Below are positions 35,541 through 44,020 of a stretch of DNA of 64,000 bases, piece after piece. Position 1 is the stretch's first letter. Every line of letters starts with the position of its first letter. This stretch comes from Streptomyces marokkonensis. GTDB lineage: Bacteria; Actinomycetota; Actinomycetes; Streptomycetales; Streptomycetaceae. Under the pieces are notes generated by a model. It did no database searches. It had not been told where the DNA came from and saw nothing but the letters and a program-made list of their open reading frames with translations. Both the position numbers and the translations under genes were made by a program. Location of the stretch: positions 1 to 64,000 of the forward strand of contig NZ_VSKS01000017.1 in assembly GCF_008312835.1 (NCBI RefSeq), in the 5' to 3' direction.

Positions 35541-36464
35541 ATGGGGCAGGCGTGGGGTTTCGGCAGGTATGGCGGGCCCGAGGTGCAGGAGTTCTTCGAT
35601 CGTCCCGACCCTGTCCCCGGTCGCGGCGAGGTGCTGATCCAGGTCGACGTCGCCGGCGTGAATCCCCTCGACCACCTTCTGCGCTCGGGTCTGGTCGACG
35701 GGCTCGACGGCGGGCGTCCGTTTCCCCGCGTGCTGGGCATGGAGGCAGCCGGAACCGTTCTTGCCAGGGGCGAGGACGTCAACGGGCTCGAGGTGGGTGA
35801 CGCGGTCTTCGGCTTCGCACTCACCGGCGGCGGCACCTACGCCGAGACGACGGTGCTGTCCGCGCCGAACACCGCGCGCATCCCGGAGGGTCTGTCCGCG
35901 ACCGTGGCGGCAACGCTGCCCGTAGCCGGGACGACCGCGGTGGACGTGCTCGACCAGCTCAGCCTCCCGCCCGGTGCCACGGTCCTGGTCAATGGAGTCG
36001 GGGGCGGGGTCGGCCTCGCCGTCGCCCGGCTGGCTATCGGGCGCGAGCTGCGTGTGATCGGCACCGGGAGTACCGCCAAACGCGAGCACGCCGAGTCCAT
36101 CGGGGTGCGGTTCATCGACTACACCGCCGAGGACGTCGCCGCCGCGGCACGCGAGCTGGTCCCGGACGGCTTCGACGGGATCGTCGACCTGGCGGGAGGC
36201 ACCTCGCTGCGGACGGTCGCTCCGCTGGCCCAGGAACCCCGCAACGTCATCGCTGTGGGTGACATGTCTGTGTCCGATCTCGGTGGGCGTTTCGTCGAGC
36301 GCCGCGTCGACCGCGAGAACCTGGAGCGGTCGGCCCGGCTGGCCCTCGACGGACTCCTCGCACCCGTAATCACCGCGGTCCATCCGCTCTCCGACGCCCC
36401 GGCCGCTCTCGCCACCGTCGAGAACGGTCACACCTCGGGCAAGGTTGTCATCAAGGTGGCATGA
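35541..36464 (+). CDS. NADP-dependent quinone oxidoreductase-type enzyme
   Basis: 307 residues, medium-chain reductase superfamily. The catalytic domain has VDVAGVNPLDHLLRSG and RVLGMEAAGTVLARG. The NADPH-binding domain has VLVNGVGGGVGLAVARLA. No zinc ligands are seen. It is about 30 percent similar in layout to the gene at 27003, which is also paired with a regulator and flanked by mobile-element ends. Its promoter region is likely the MerR target. The product could detoxify quinones or enals. It is cargo of the 34885 transposon. Confidence 0.9.
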   Translation: MGQAWGFGRYGGPEVQEFFDRPDPVPGRGEVLIQVDVAGVNPLDHLLRSGLVDGLDGGRPFPRVLGMEAAGTVLARGEDVNGLEVGDAVFGFALTGGGTYAETTVLSAPNTARIPEGLSATVAATLPVAGTTAVDVLDQLSLPPGATVLVNGVGGGVGLAVARLAIGRELRVIGTGSTAKREHAESIGVRFIDYTAEDVAAAARELVPDGFDGIVDLAGGTSLRTVAPLAQEPRNVIAVGDMSVSDLGGRFVERRVDRENLERSARLALDGLLAPVITAVHPLSDAPAALATVENGHTSGKVVIKVA

Positions 36465-36589
36465 GAAGTGCCCGGCCGTCTGACGCTGTCGACCGTCCAC
36501 TGCGGGCTGCCGAGAACCCGTGGTCAGCGCATCATCAACTGAGCACGTTCACCTGTACGGGGTTGAGCACGTTCAGGCGTACGCCGACA

Positions 36590-36777
36590 CATGGCGGCTT
36601 CGGCGACCAGGCGGGCTTCGCGGGCGGCATCCAGGCTGATCTGCTGGGCGACCTGGTCGCGTCAAAGAGGGCCTCGCCCTTCCAGGCGATGCCCGTGAGG
36701 CGGCCGCGCTGCAGGCCGGCGGCGTCGAACAGCCGGCAGGCGAGGGTGCGCAGATCGTCATGCGCGGTCAGCGCCAC
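36590..36777 (-). pseudogene. 5'-side fragment of the split Y-family DNA polymerase gene
   Basis: On the minus strand this reads HDDLRTLACRLFDAAGLQRG then RLTGIAWKGEALFDA and, after one frameshift, DQVAQQISLDAAREARLVAE ending AAM at the transposon border. It matches the C-terminal region of DinB-like polymerases common in Streptomyces. The N-terminal catalytic part is not found to the right, where an IS3-like relic follows. The gene had therefore already lost its N-terminus, or lost it later. Confidence 0.7.
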
Positions 36778-36889
36778 GCTCGGGACTGCGCCGCAGTCCG
36801 CGCCACTCTCCTCAAATCTCGTCGTGCGGCTCGGACGGCTACTGCGCTGCGGCCAGGCCGCCCGCGACCGAGCCAGTCGGCTGCAAGGC

Positions 36890-36997
36890 CTACCAAGGGA
36901 AGCCCAGATCGGCAGCGACCTGCCGGATCGTCGCCTCGGGTCGCGACTGGTACAGCGCGACCGCGTCCGCCTTGAACTCCGGCGGGTAGTGCTTCAT
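36890..36997 (-). pseudogene. IS3-family OrfA N-terminal fragment
   Basis: 35 residues, MKHYPPEFKADAVALYQSRP then EATIRQVAADLGFPW and a stop. This is the start of an IS3-type OrfA (HTH protein), normally about 100 residues. It is a relic next to the split polymerase gene. Confidence 0.75.
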
Positions 36998-37016
36998 GAC
37001 CACGAGATGTCCGTTC

Positions 37017-37319
37017 TCAGATCCTCAAGATCCAGTGTCTCGTGTGTCCGAGATCAGGGGTCAAGGCCCATCTCCCATACCCGGCACCTTGTACGCGCAG
37101 CAGAGCGATCTCCTCCCGCTCGGCGAACGAGAGGTAGCGGCCCGAGACAGCAAGATCAATCTGCGGCATCCCGTCGGCATGCCGGAACCACCGGGTGCCC
37201 ACCGCTGGCTCCGCCCCGACAGCGACGGCCACATCCTCACTGGTCAGTCCCTTGGCGATCTCACGCCAGAACTGTCGCTCGACCTCTCGCCTCGTCGAGA
37301 GCCGCCCCGGCGACTTCAT
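37017..37319 (-). pseudogene. IS30-family transposase N-terminal fragment
   Basis: Starts MKSPGRLSTRREVERQFWRE, followed by IAKGLTSEDVAVAVGAEPAV and SGRYLSFAEREEIALL. This is the N-terminal HTH region of IS30-type transposases of actinomycetes. The frame diverges after ALLRVQGAG, so the rest of the element is gone. Confidence 0.75.
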
Positions 37320-37367
37320 CGGCGATCGCCCTGTCAATTCCGTCATCCAACCCGCTGGCCGTCCCAC

Positions 37368-37742
37368 AACACACCCCTCTGATCAGAAGTGTTGCAACGA
37401 CTGATTGAACCCAGGCCGGACGTGACCCTGCCGAAGTTCATGTCCCTTGTCCAATGGTGCTGGGACCCGAACCGACCACCGGGTCCCGAACGGCCGAACC
37501 TCGTACGACGACTGCGGTTTCTTCGACACTGCCGCCCTCTTCGTCGTGCCGCCCGAACCGCGGGGGCACTTTGTCACTTGCGAAGAGTGAAAGCCGCGCC
37601 GCGGGTGTGCCGCGAGTTATGGTGGGACGGCCGTCGGGTGATGTCCGCCAGCGGGCGGGGATCTGGGGGAGTCCGCGGGCACCGCTCGGGGAACGTGTGG
37701 GAATGTCGTGACCGAAGAGCAGTCGCCGTGGAGGCTGAAGGC
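37368..37742. other. Intergenic region upstream of the 37743 gene
   Basis: No gene recognised in about 375 bp. The 3' part should contain the promoter of the small monooxygenase-like gene. The ribosome site ggagg lies at 37730-37734. Confidence 0.4.
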
Positions 37743-38156
37743 GTGGACAACGTGGACGCACCGGACAGCGGAATTCTCCTCTTCCGCAACACCATGCGCA
37801 TCACCGAAGGGCATCTCGACGCCTACCGGGAAGCCACGGAGCGGGCCGTACGGTTCGTGGAGGAGCACGGTCCCCAGGTCATGGTGGAGGTGTTCATCGA
37901 CGAGCAGAAGCTGCTCGCACACAGCTTTCAAATGTACCGGGACTCGGATTCCGTCCGCGCGCACTGGAAGATGTCCGAGCCGTACATCCGGGAAGTGATG
38001 AAGCACTGCCGGGTGGAACGCTTCGAGGTGTTCGGACAACCCGATTCCGACGTGATGGCGGGCGTACGGAATTCACTCGACGACCAGGTCTCGCCCTCAT
38101 TCGCGGCCCGCTTCACGGGATTCATGCGATTCGACGCGTTGCGGTCCGAGCGGTAG
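37743..38156 (+). CDS. Small dimeric alpha/beta-barrel protein, antibiotic biosynthesis monooxygenase-like
   Basis: 137 residues from the GTG at 37743, chosen for the ggagg site 8 bp upstream; the GTG at 37725 is an alternative. It begins ILLFRNTMRITEGHLDAYRE, and has EVFIDEQKLLAHSFQMYRDS and EPYIREVMKHCRVERFEVFG. This pattern resembles ABM/ferredoxin-like-fold proteins that act as cofactor-free oxygenases or aromatases. It lies about 630 bp from the first gene of the biosynthetic cluster and could belong to it, although a relic of korB lies between. Confidence 0.6.
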   Translation: MDNVDAPDSGILLFRNTMRITEGHLDAYREATERAVRFVEEHGPQVMVEVFIDEQKLLAHSFQMYRDSDSVRAHWKMSEPYIREVMKHCRVERFEVFGQPDSDVMAGVRNSLDDQVSPSFAARFTGFMRFDALRSER

Positions 38157-38381
38157 CGACTCCCGCCCCTGAAAAGGCGGCGACAAGGCCGCCTCGGCCG
38201 CAGGCACAGGCGCAAGTGCGGGTGCAGTGCAATGCAGTGCACCCCGCTGGGCGCGGTGCGCGGCCGGGGCCCTTTCGCTGTCTTCTCCGCAATCAGCCGA
38301 CGACGGTCCAGGTGTCGCCGCCGGCAAGGAGTGCGGCGCGGTCGCCCTTGCCGTTCTGTTCGATCGCGGTGTCGAGTTGGT

Positions 38382-38612
<231 letters not shown>

Positions 38613-38788
38613 GGGGCGCGCGCCCTGGCGGGGAGGCAAGCTGACATAGTGCGGGCCTCGTCCCGGTCCGGCCCGCCCTGCGTCGCTACGCTGCAACGGC
38701 CATCGCCATGCGGTCAGATCCCTGGAGGGGTCCGGTGGTCCGCCCCCGGCGGTGGCGTTCCCATTCGTCATGCGACACGGAGGACGTC

Positions 38789-39697
38789 TTGCCAGCGATC
38801 AAAGTCGGCATATCCCTGCCCACCATGGCCGACCTGGCGCCTAAGGGCTTCCCAGGCATAGCGGCCGGCGCCCGGCACGTCGAACAGGCCGGTCTGGATT
38901 CCGTGTCGGTGTCCGACTTCATCATGGGCAACGGCGCGCCGGCCCTGGAGGCAACCGTCGCGCTCTCGGCCGCCGCCGCCGTCACCACACGGGTCGACCT
39001 GCGCTTCAGCCTCCTGGTGCTGCCGCTGCGGAACCTCGCCTGGACCGCCGCCCAGATCGGCACGCTGCAGCATCTGTCCGGCAACCGGGTCATCCTCGGT
39101 GTCGGCTCGGGCGGAGCCCCCGGGACTCCGTTCTGGCAGGCCGTGGGGGCCACAGCGGAGGGCCGCAACACACGGCTGGTGCGCTCCCTCGAGCTACTGC
39201 CGGGGCTGCTCGCCGGCGAGGAGACGACGCTGCCGGACGGCACCGCCGTGACGCTCGCGCCGGCCGTGCCGGCGCCGCCGGTGCTGGTGGGCGGCAACTC
39301 GGACAACTCGATCCGGCGGGCCGCGCTGCACGCGGACGGCTGGCTGCCGTCGATGGCCTCCCCGGCGTCGGTCGCCCGCGGCGTCGCGAAGCTGCGGGAG
39401 GCCGCCGAGGAGGCGGGGCGGCCCGCGCCGACCACCACGGTGTGGCTGCACGCGGGGCTCGGTGACGACGAGTCGGTGCGCTCCGCGCGGGCCGCGTTCG
39501 AGAAGAGCCTGGTGGACATGTACGGGCTGACACCCGAGGAGGCGCTGCTGGTGCCGATCGGCGGCAGCCCCAAGGAGGCCGCGGAGCGGTTCGCCGCGTA
39601 CGCGGAGGCCGGCGCCGGCCATCTCGACCTCCTGGTCGACGGCGGTGACTGGGAGCGGCAGGTGGAGCTCATCGCGGAGGCACGCGCGCTGCTGTGA
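38789..39697 (+). CDS. LLM-class flavin-dependent oxidoreductase
   Basis: 302 residues, luciferase-like TIM-barrel fold, probably F420- or FMN-dependent. Recognisable parts are KVGISLPTMADLAP at the start, SVSVSDFIMGN, VILGVGSGGAPG and HADGWLPSMASPASV. The start is the TTG at 38789, with ggagg 5 bp upstream. It is the first gene of the right-hand cluster and is followed by a strong hairpin. It could reduce or oxidise the aglycone or sugar. The cofactor is not decided by sequence alone. Confidence 0.85.
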   Translation: MPAIKVGISLPTMADLAPKGFPGIAAGARHVEQAGLDSVSVSDFIMGNGAPALEATVALSAAAAVTTRVDLRFSLLVLPLRNLAWTAAQIGTLQHLSGNRVILGVGSGGAPGTPFWQAVGATAEGRNTRLVRSLELLPGLLAGEETTLPDGTAVTLAPAVPAPPVLVGGNSDNSIRRAALHADGWLPSMASPASVARGVAKLREAAEEAGRPAPTTTVWLHAGLGDDESVRSARAAFEKSLVDMYGLTPEEALLVPIGGSPKEAAERFAAYAEAGAGHLDLLVDGGDWERQVELIAEARALL

Positions 39698-39753
39698 GGT
39701 CCGTTCCGTCCCGCCCGGGGTCGTGACTGCCGGCCGGGGCGGACGCGGCGCGG

Positions 39754-39792
39754 AAGCGGGCTGTGCGACCCGGCCGGTCGCACAGCCCGCTT
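39754..39792. terminator. Bidirectional terminator between LLM and BBE genes
   Basis: A perfect 17-bp stem (39754-39770 with 39776-39792) and a 5-nt loop lie between two convergent genes. Confidence 0.85.
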
Positions 39793-39807
39793 CGTGTGGC
39801 GGGAGGG

Positions 39808-41433
39808 TCACCTGCCCGGCAGTTCGATGGACTGCCGGTGGCGGAAGACGTTGCGCGGGTCCCAGGCGGCCTTGACCTTCTGCAGCCGCGCGTAGTTGTC
39901 CTTGTAGTAGAGCTGGTGCCAGGGGATCCCGGACTTGTTGAACTCGGGGTCGCTGAGGTCGTTGTCCGGGTAGTTGATGTAGCAGCCGTCGGTGACGTCG
40001 TTGGGCACGGGGACACCGCCGGTGTCGGCGTACACGTCGCGGTAGATGTCGCGCAGCCAGGCGATGTTGGCCTCGTCGTGGTCGGCGCGGTGCCAGTACG
40101 ACTCGTAGAACATCACCAGGTGCGAGTCGCGGTGCGGCGCCGGGGTGTCGCGCGGGCCCAGCTCGTTGATCCGGCCGCCCGCGGAGGCCAGCACGATGTA
40201 GCTGTAGGTGTTGTTGTAGTCCTTGCGGGTCAAGTGCTTGTACAGCGCGTCGATCTGGCGCTGCGGAAAGACGTCCTTGACGAACGCGGACTTGTGGAAG
40301 GTGCGCAGGTTCGGGTTGTTGAGCGTCTCACCGCCGGTGGTGCTGTAGGTGGTGGCCTTCATGAACGGCAGGTTCTGGGAGTCGCGCCAGTTCGGCTGGG
40401 CGCCCATGGCGTCGCTGAGGAAGTCGACGAAGGCGTCCATCCGCTGCTGCGCGCCGGGCTTGTCGGCGTCGATCTGCGCCACGAGGAAGAGAGTGCCGGC
40501 CGACACGTGGTTGAGGAACAGCCAGTGCCCGAGGTCCAGGTACTCCGAGTCGAGGGAGGCGTTGTCCTTGGACCACTGGCTGTACTTGCGCAGCAGGTTG
40601 GTGAAGCCGGCCTCGGTGATCTGCTCCCAGGGCCAGGTGACCTGGGTGTAGACGACCCGGGACGGCGGCCGGGGCAGCAGCCGGCTCGGGTCGTTGCCCT
40701 TGGCGCCGCGGCTGCGCAGCCAGTACTTGGTGACGATGCCGAAGTTGCCGCCGCCACCGCCGGCGAGCGCCCACAGCAGGTCGCGGTTCGGGTCGTTCGG
40801 CTCCCGCGTGGCCACGACGGCCCGCACCCGGCCCTTGCGGTCGACCGTGACGACCTCGGCGGCGTACACGTGGTCGATGACGATGCCATGCGCCCGGGAC
40901 AGGACCCCGTAACCGCCGCCCGCGAAGTGTCCGCCCGCGCCGACGCTGTGGCAGCCGCCGCCGGGGATCGTCACGCCCCAGCCGTTGTGCAGGGTCTCGT
41001 AGATGTCGAGGAGGGTGGCCCCGGGCTCGACGAAGAAGGCGCGCCGCCGCTCGTCGTAGCCGACCCGGTTCATCAGCCGCAGGTCGGCGATGATCTGGGC
41101 CTCCTTGTTGAAGACGAAGTCCTCGAAGCAGTGGCCGCCGCTGCGCACCACGATCCGCTTGCCGGCCTCGACGGCCTCGCGGACCACCCGGACCACCTGC
41201 TGCGTGGTGGCGGGCAGCCGGACGGCTTCGGGGGTGCCGACGAGACGGGCGTTCATGCCCGACACCATGTCGACGTACCGGGGGTCACCGGGTCTGACGG
41301 TCGGGATCGCGCCGGAGGCGGTCTCGGGGGCCGCGTGCGCGGGCGACAGCGTACCGAGTGCGGCGACGGTCCCGGAGGTGGCCACAGCGGCGCCCGCTCC
41401 GGCCATGAACCGTCGCCTGTTCAACATACTCAT
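39808..41433 (-). CDS. BBE-like FAD oxidoreductase with Tat signal (AknOx-type)
   Basis: 541 residues, exported. The twin-arginine signal NRRRFMAGAGAAVATSGTVA ends near PAHA (about residue 34). The FAD-binding PCMH domain has RSGGHC with His101, and PGGGCHSVGAGGHFAGGGYG with Cys161. The 60-residue spacing equals that of His70 and Cys130 in aclacinomycin oxidoreductase AknOx, so bicovalent FAD is likely. The BBE C-terminal motif (YYKDNYARLQKVKAAWDPRN) is intact. AknOx oxidises the terminal sugar of a glycosylated polyketide outside the cell, so this enzyme probably modifies the deoxysugar or aglycone after export. The ATG at 41433 has ggag 5 bp upstream. Confidence 0.92.
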   Translation of the reverse strand: MSMLNRRRFMAGAGAAVATSGTVAALGTLSPAHAAPETASGAIPTVRPGDPRYVDMVSGMNARLVGTPEAVRLPATTQQVVRVVREAVEAGKRIVVRSGGHCFEDFVFNKEAQIIADLRLMNRVGYDERRRAFFVEPGATLLDIYETLHNGWGVTIPGGGCHSVGAGGHFAGGGYGVLSRAHGIVIDHVYAAEVVTVDRKGRVRAVVATREPNDPNRDLLWALAGGGGGNFGIVTKYWLRSRGAKGNDPSRLLPRPPSRVVYTQVTWPWEQITEAGFTNLLRKYSQWSKDNASLDSEYLDLGHWLFLNHVSAGTLFLVAQIDADKPGAQQRMDAFVDFLSDAMGAQPNWRDSQNLPFMKATTYSTTGGETLNNPNLRTFHKSAFVKDVFPQRQIDALYKHLTRKDYNNTYSYIVLASAGGRINELGPRDTPAPHRDSHLVMFYESYWHRADHDEANIAWLRDIYRDVYADTGGVPVPNDVTDGCYINYPDNDLSDPEFNKSGIPWHQLYYKDNYARLQKVKAAWDPRNVFRHRQSIELPGR

Positions 41434-41874
41434 ATGCAGCTCCATTCGGCGAGGGCGTCCTTGTGGGTTGGCAAGCGGCCCCAGCGTGCCCACCGCCCGG
41501 CAGGGCCGACACAGAAGCCCCGCATCTATGTCAAGTAGCCTCTCGGCCGGTCACGTTGAGATGACGTGGGGCCGGGCCAGATGACGCACTGTAAACGCGT
41601 CGGCCGGCTCGGCGGGTGTACCGATTCACGCCGTCCGGTCATCCCTTCTTTCCTTTTCCGGCTCCGGTGCCGGGGGGACGCAGCGCGCCGGTGGCCGACT
41701 TGACGCAGTCGCACGCGTCGCGGGGCGGACGGCGCCTCCTTCGGGCATGGTCGTCACGCGGAAGCCGTCGTCCCGCTGCTCCCCCGCCACCGGCACGGGC
41801 GCGACGGCCGTACGGCCCGGGCGTCAGCCAAACCGCAGTTTTCCGAGGTGACCGGCGAGAGGAGAGGCCGCACC
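41434..41874. other. Divergent promoter region between BBE and MpaB-type genes
   Basis: A 441-bp gap between divergent genes. It must contain promoters for both, but I could not identify a clear -35/-10 pair or a repeat. No small gene was found in it. Confidence 0.4.
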
Positions 41875-42810
41875 ATGGCCATCGACAGGAACGAACGGTA
41901 TGCCCGACTCCGGGAGATCCAGGGCATGGACGTCAAGGAGGAGTACAGCCGCATCTGGTGGCTCGACATGGGCTACGAGTTCCCGTGGGACTTCAGCGTC
42001 GCGGGCGCGCTGGCGTTCTGCAACAGCGTCGCGCCGCCCCACATGGCCGCGCTCCTGGTGCGCACCGGGGAGCTGACCCACAACACGCAGCGGCGGATGG
42101 AGCACTTCGCCCTCATCAGCCTGGAGATGGTGCGGCGCGGGTTCAAGGACGAGCGCGGCCGGGCGGCGGTCCGGCAGATGAACCGCATCCACAAGAACGC
42201 GGTCCGCCACATCAGCGACGAGAAGAAGCAGTGGAGCATCAGCAACGAGGAGTACCTGTTCGTCCTCGCCACCAGCATGCTCGTCCAGATCCGCTGGGTG
42301 GACCGGTACGGCTGGCGGCCGCTGACCGACCAGGAGCGGACCGCGGCGTACCTGCACATGCGGGAGCAGGGCGAATTCATGGGCCTGAAGGACATCCCGG
42401 GCTCGTACGAGGAGTTCGCCCGGTTCCACGACGAGTACGTGGAGCGGACGTTCACGTACTCGCCGGAGGCCGTGACGCTGTGGCAGGTGCTGCGGAACAC
42501 TGTCATCGAGCCCATGGCGGCCTGGCTCCCGAAGCGGCTCCAGCCGCTGGGGCGCAAGGTGGCGGCGGCGGCACTGCCCGCGCTGCTGACCCCGCACATG
42601 CGCAAGGCGTTCGGCGTGTCCGAGCCGTCGCGGCTGCTGCGGCTGGCGGTGGACGCCGCGCTCAAGGCCCGGGCGGCCTATGTGCGCCGGCAGCCGCCGC
42701 GCGAGGAGGCCGCCTACCCCGATCCGCTGCCCACGCCCAGCTTCCCCACGGGTGAGTTCACGATGGAGGAGCTGGGTCCCGCGCACACGGCCGGGGGCAA
42801 CGCCGGCTGA
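41875..42810 (+). CDS. MpaB-type (DUF2236) oxygenase-like protein
   Basis: 311 residues from the ATG at 41875 with gaggagag upstream. The DUF2236/latex-clearing-protein-like core includes RTGELTHNTQRRMEHFALIS, VRQMNRIHKNAVRHISDEKK and LTDQERTAAYLHMREQGEFM. The conserved His/Arg residues lie in a helical bundle of the heme-binding type (MpaB in mycophenolic acid biosynthesis cleaves a prenyl chain). That precedent fits a cluster with isoprenoid genes, because an enzyme cleaving or oxidising an isoprenoid chain would be useful here. The actual reaction is not known. Confidence 0.75.
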   Translation: MAIDRNERYARLREIQGMDVKEEYSRIWWLDMGYEFPWDFSVAGALAFCNSVAPPHMAALLVRTGELTHNTQRRMEHFALISLEMVRRGFKDERGRAAVRQMNRIHKNAVRHISDEKKQWSISNEEYLFVLATSMLVQIRWVDRYGWRPLTDQERTAAYLHMREQGEFMGLKDIPGSYEEFARFHDEYVERTFTYSPEAVTLWQVLRNTVIEPMAAWLPKRLQPLGRKVAAAALPALLTPHMRKAFGVSEPSRLLRLAVDAALKARAAYVRRQPPREEAAYPDPLPTPSFPTGEFTMEELGPAHTAGGNAG

Positions 42811-42926
42811 GCACGCCCCCGCCGGCTCCCGACGGCACGGTCGGCCCGTGACCGGCCCGCGCCACCCGGCCTCCCGGGCCGGCCCCGTGACCGGGCCCGC
42901 GCGCTCGACCCAGCTGTCCACCTCAT

Positions 42927-42965
42927 GACCGAGCGGCACACGGTCGGACCGTGTGCCGCTCGGTC
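42927..42965. terminator. Bidirectional terminator, perfect 19-bp stem
   Basis: 42927-42945 is the exact reverse complement of 42947-42965, with a single base between them; in practice this is a 17-bp stem with a 5-nt loop. It lies between the convergent MpaB-type gene and the sugar ketoreductase gene. Confidence 0.9.
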
Positions 42966-42991
42966 GTGTACGCGCCGCCCCGGCGCGGTGC

Positions 42992-44020
42992 TCAGTCGCC
43001 CGGCACCGGAGTCGGCCCCGGCGCCGGGGCCGCCACAGAGGCCGAAGCCGCGCCCGCGCTGTCGAGGATGTCGCGCAGCAGCCGGGCCTGCTCCAGCGCG
43101 GCCCGCTCGTGCTCGGTGTCGACGGCGCCGCGACGCACCGCCTCGGCGAACGCCGCGACGGTGCCGGCCACCTGGTCCTCGGGCTCCAGCCGCAGCTCCC
43201 TGCTGCCGGACGAGTCGTCGAGCCGGAGCACGGGGACATGGTCGGCGGACGGGGTGAACGCCGTGTCGAGGGTCAGCCGGCCGGAGCTGCCGCCGATCTC
43301 GTAGGAGCTGCGGTAGGCGTGGTCGAGGCCGTAGGACAGCTGGACGGCGACGCCGTCGCCGGGCCGGCGCAGCAGGGCGGCCCCGGAGGTGTCGACGTCC
43401 AAGCCCGCGGCGGCCGTGGTGACGGCGCCCACGACGGTCAGGCCGGTGCCGAGCAGGAGCTGGGCGGCACGCACCGGGTAGACGCCGGTGTCCCACAGGG
43501 CGCCGCCACCCAGTTCCGGGCGGTAGCGGATGTCTCCGGCGGGGCGCCGGGGCACGGTGAACGCCGCCTGGAACAAGCGTGGTTCACCGATGGCGCCCTG
43601 CGCGACGAGCCGGCGCACCCGGGCGTGCTGGCCGTGGTGGACGAACATGACGTTCTCCATCAGGACCAGGCCGCGGCGGCGGGCCAGCGCGAACAGGTCC
43701 GCGCTCACCTCCGGGGAGGTGCTCAGCGGCTTCTCGGCCAGCACGTGCTTGCCCGCGCGCAAGGCCGCCTCGACCCACTCGGCGTGCAGGGCGAGCGGCA
43801 GCGGGACGTAGACGGCGTCCACGTCGCCGTCCCCGATCAGCCGGGCGTAGTCGGGCAGCACCCGCGCGCCGTAGGGTGCTGCGGTCGCCGCGCCGCGGTC
43901 CGGGTCCCGGGAGGCGATCGCGGCGACCTCGAAGGCCGCGGAGCGGGCGAAGGCCGGCAGCATCCGGCGGCGCGCGATCTCCGCGCTGCCGAGCACACCG
44001 ACGCGAAGGACATCTGTCAC
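42992..44020 (-). CDS. NDP-hexose 3-ketoreductase (Gfo/Idh/MocA family)
   Basis: 342 residues. An N-terminal Rossmann domain (RVGVLGSAEIARRRMLPAFA) and the catalytic Lys in HVLAEKPLSTS are typical of Gfo/Idh/MocA enzymes, with a C-terminal beta-sheet substrate domain. In deoxysugar pathways such enzymes reduce the 3-keto group after 2,3-dehydration (as in the TylC1/SpnN/KijD10 group). The GTG start at 44020 overlaps the stop of the epimerase gene. The Ala/Pro-rich C-terminus (GAASASVAAPAPGPTPVPGD) is dispensable-looking. Confidence 0.88.
   Translation of the reverse strand: MTDVLRVGVLGSAEIARRRMLPAFARSAAFEVAAIASRDPDRGAATAAPYGARVLPDYARLIGDGDVDAVYVPLPLALHAEWVEAALRAGKHVLAEKPLSTSPEVSADLFALARRRGLVLMENVMFVHHGQHARVRRLVAQGAIGEPRLFQAAFTVPRRPAGDIRYRPELGGGALWDTGVYPVRAAQLLLGTGLTVVGAVTTAAAGLDVDTSGAALLRRPGDGVAVQLSYGLDHAYRSSYEIGGSSGRLTLDTAFTPSADHVPVLRLDDSSGSRELRLEPEDQVAGTVAAFAEAVRRGAVDTEHERAALEQARLLRDILDSAGAASASVAAPAPGPTPVPGD

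Larger units (their letters stand above)
34885..36589. mobile_element. Non-autonomous Tn7/Tn402/Mu-type transposon carrying MerR and oxidoreductase genes
   Basis: 1,705 bp. Both ends read inward TGTCGGCGTAC. Each end has two 18-bp sites with consensus GTACRSSYGAACGTGCTC, spaced 24 bp apart: left 34892-34909 and 34916-34933; right (inverted) 36565-36582 and 36541-36558. The outermost left site is the most divergent. The element is flanked by a 5-bp direct repeat CATGG (34880-34884 and 36590-36594). Terminal TGT/ACA, multiple subterminal sites and 5-bp duplications are the signature of elements moved by Tn7-like, Tn5053/Tn402 or Mu-like transposases. No transposase is encoded inside, so mobility must come from elsewhere. 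Confidence 0.85.

Noticed and set aside
37389-37742. Extension of the monooxygenase-like gene upstream to 37389
   Set aside because: The added residues are Arg/Pro-rich shadow sequence, and a good ribosome site lies directly before 37743.
41285-41512. Small minus-strand frame near the BBE start
   Set aside because: It overlaps the Tat signal coding region in another frame and has no support.
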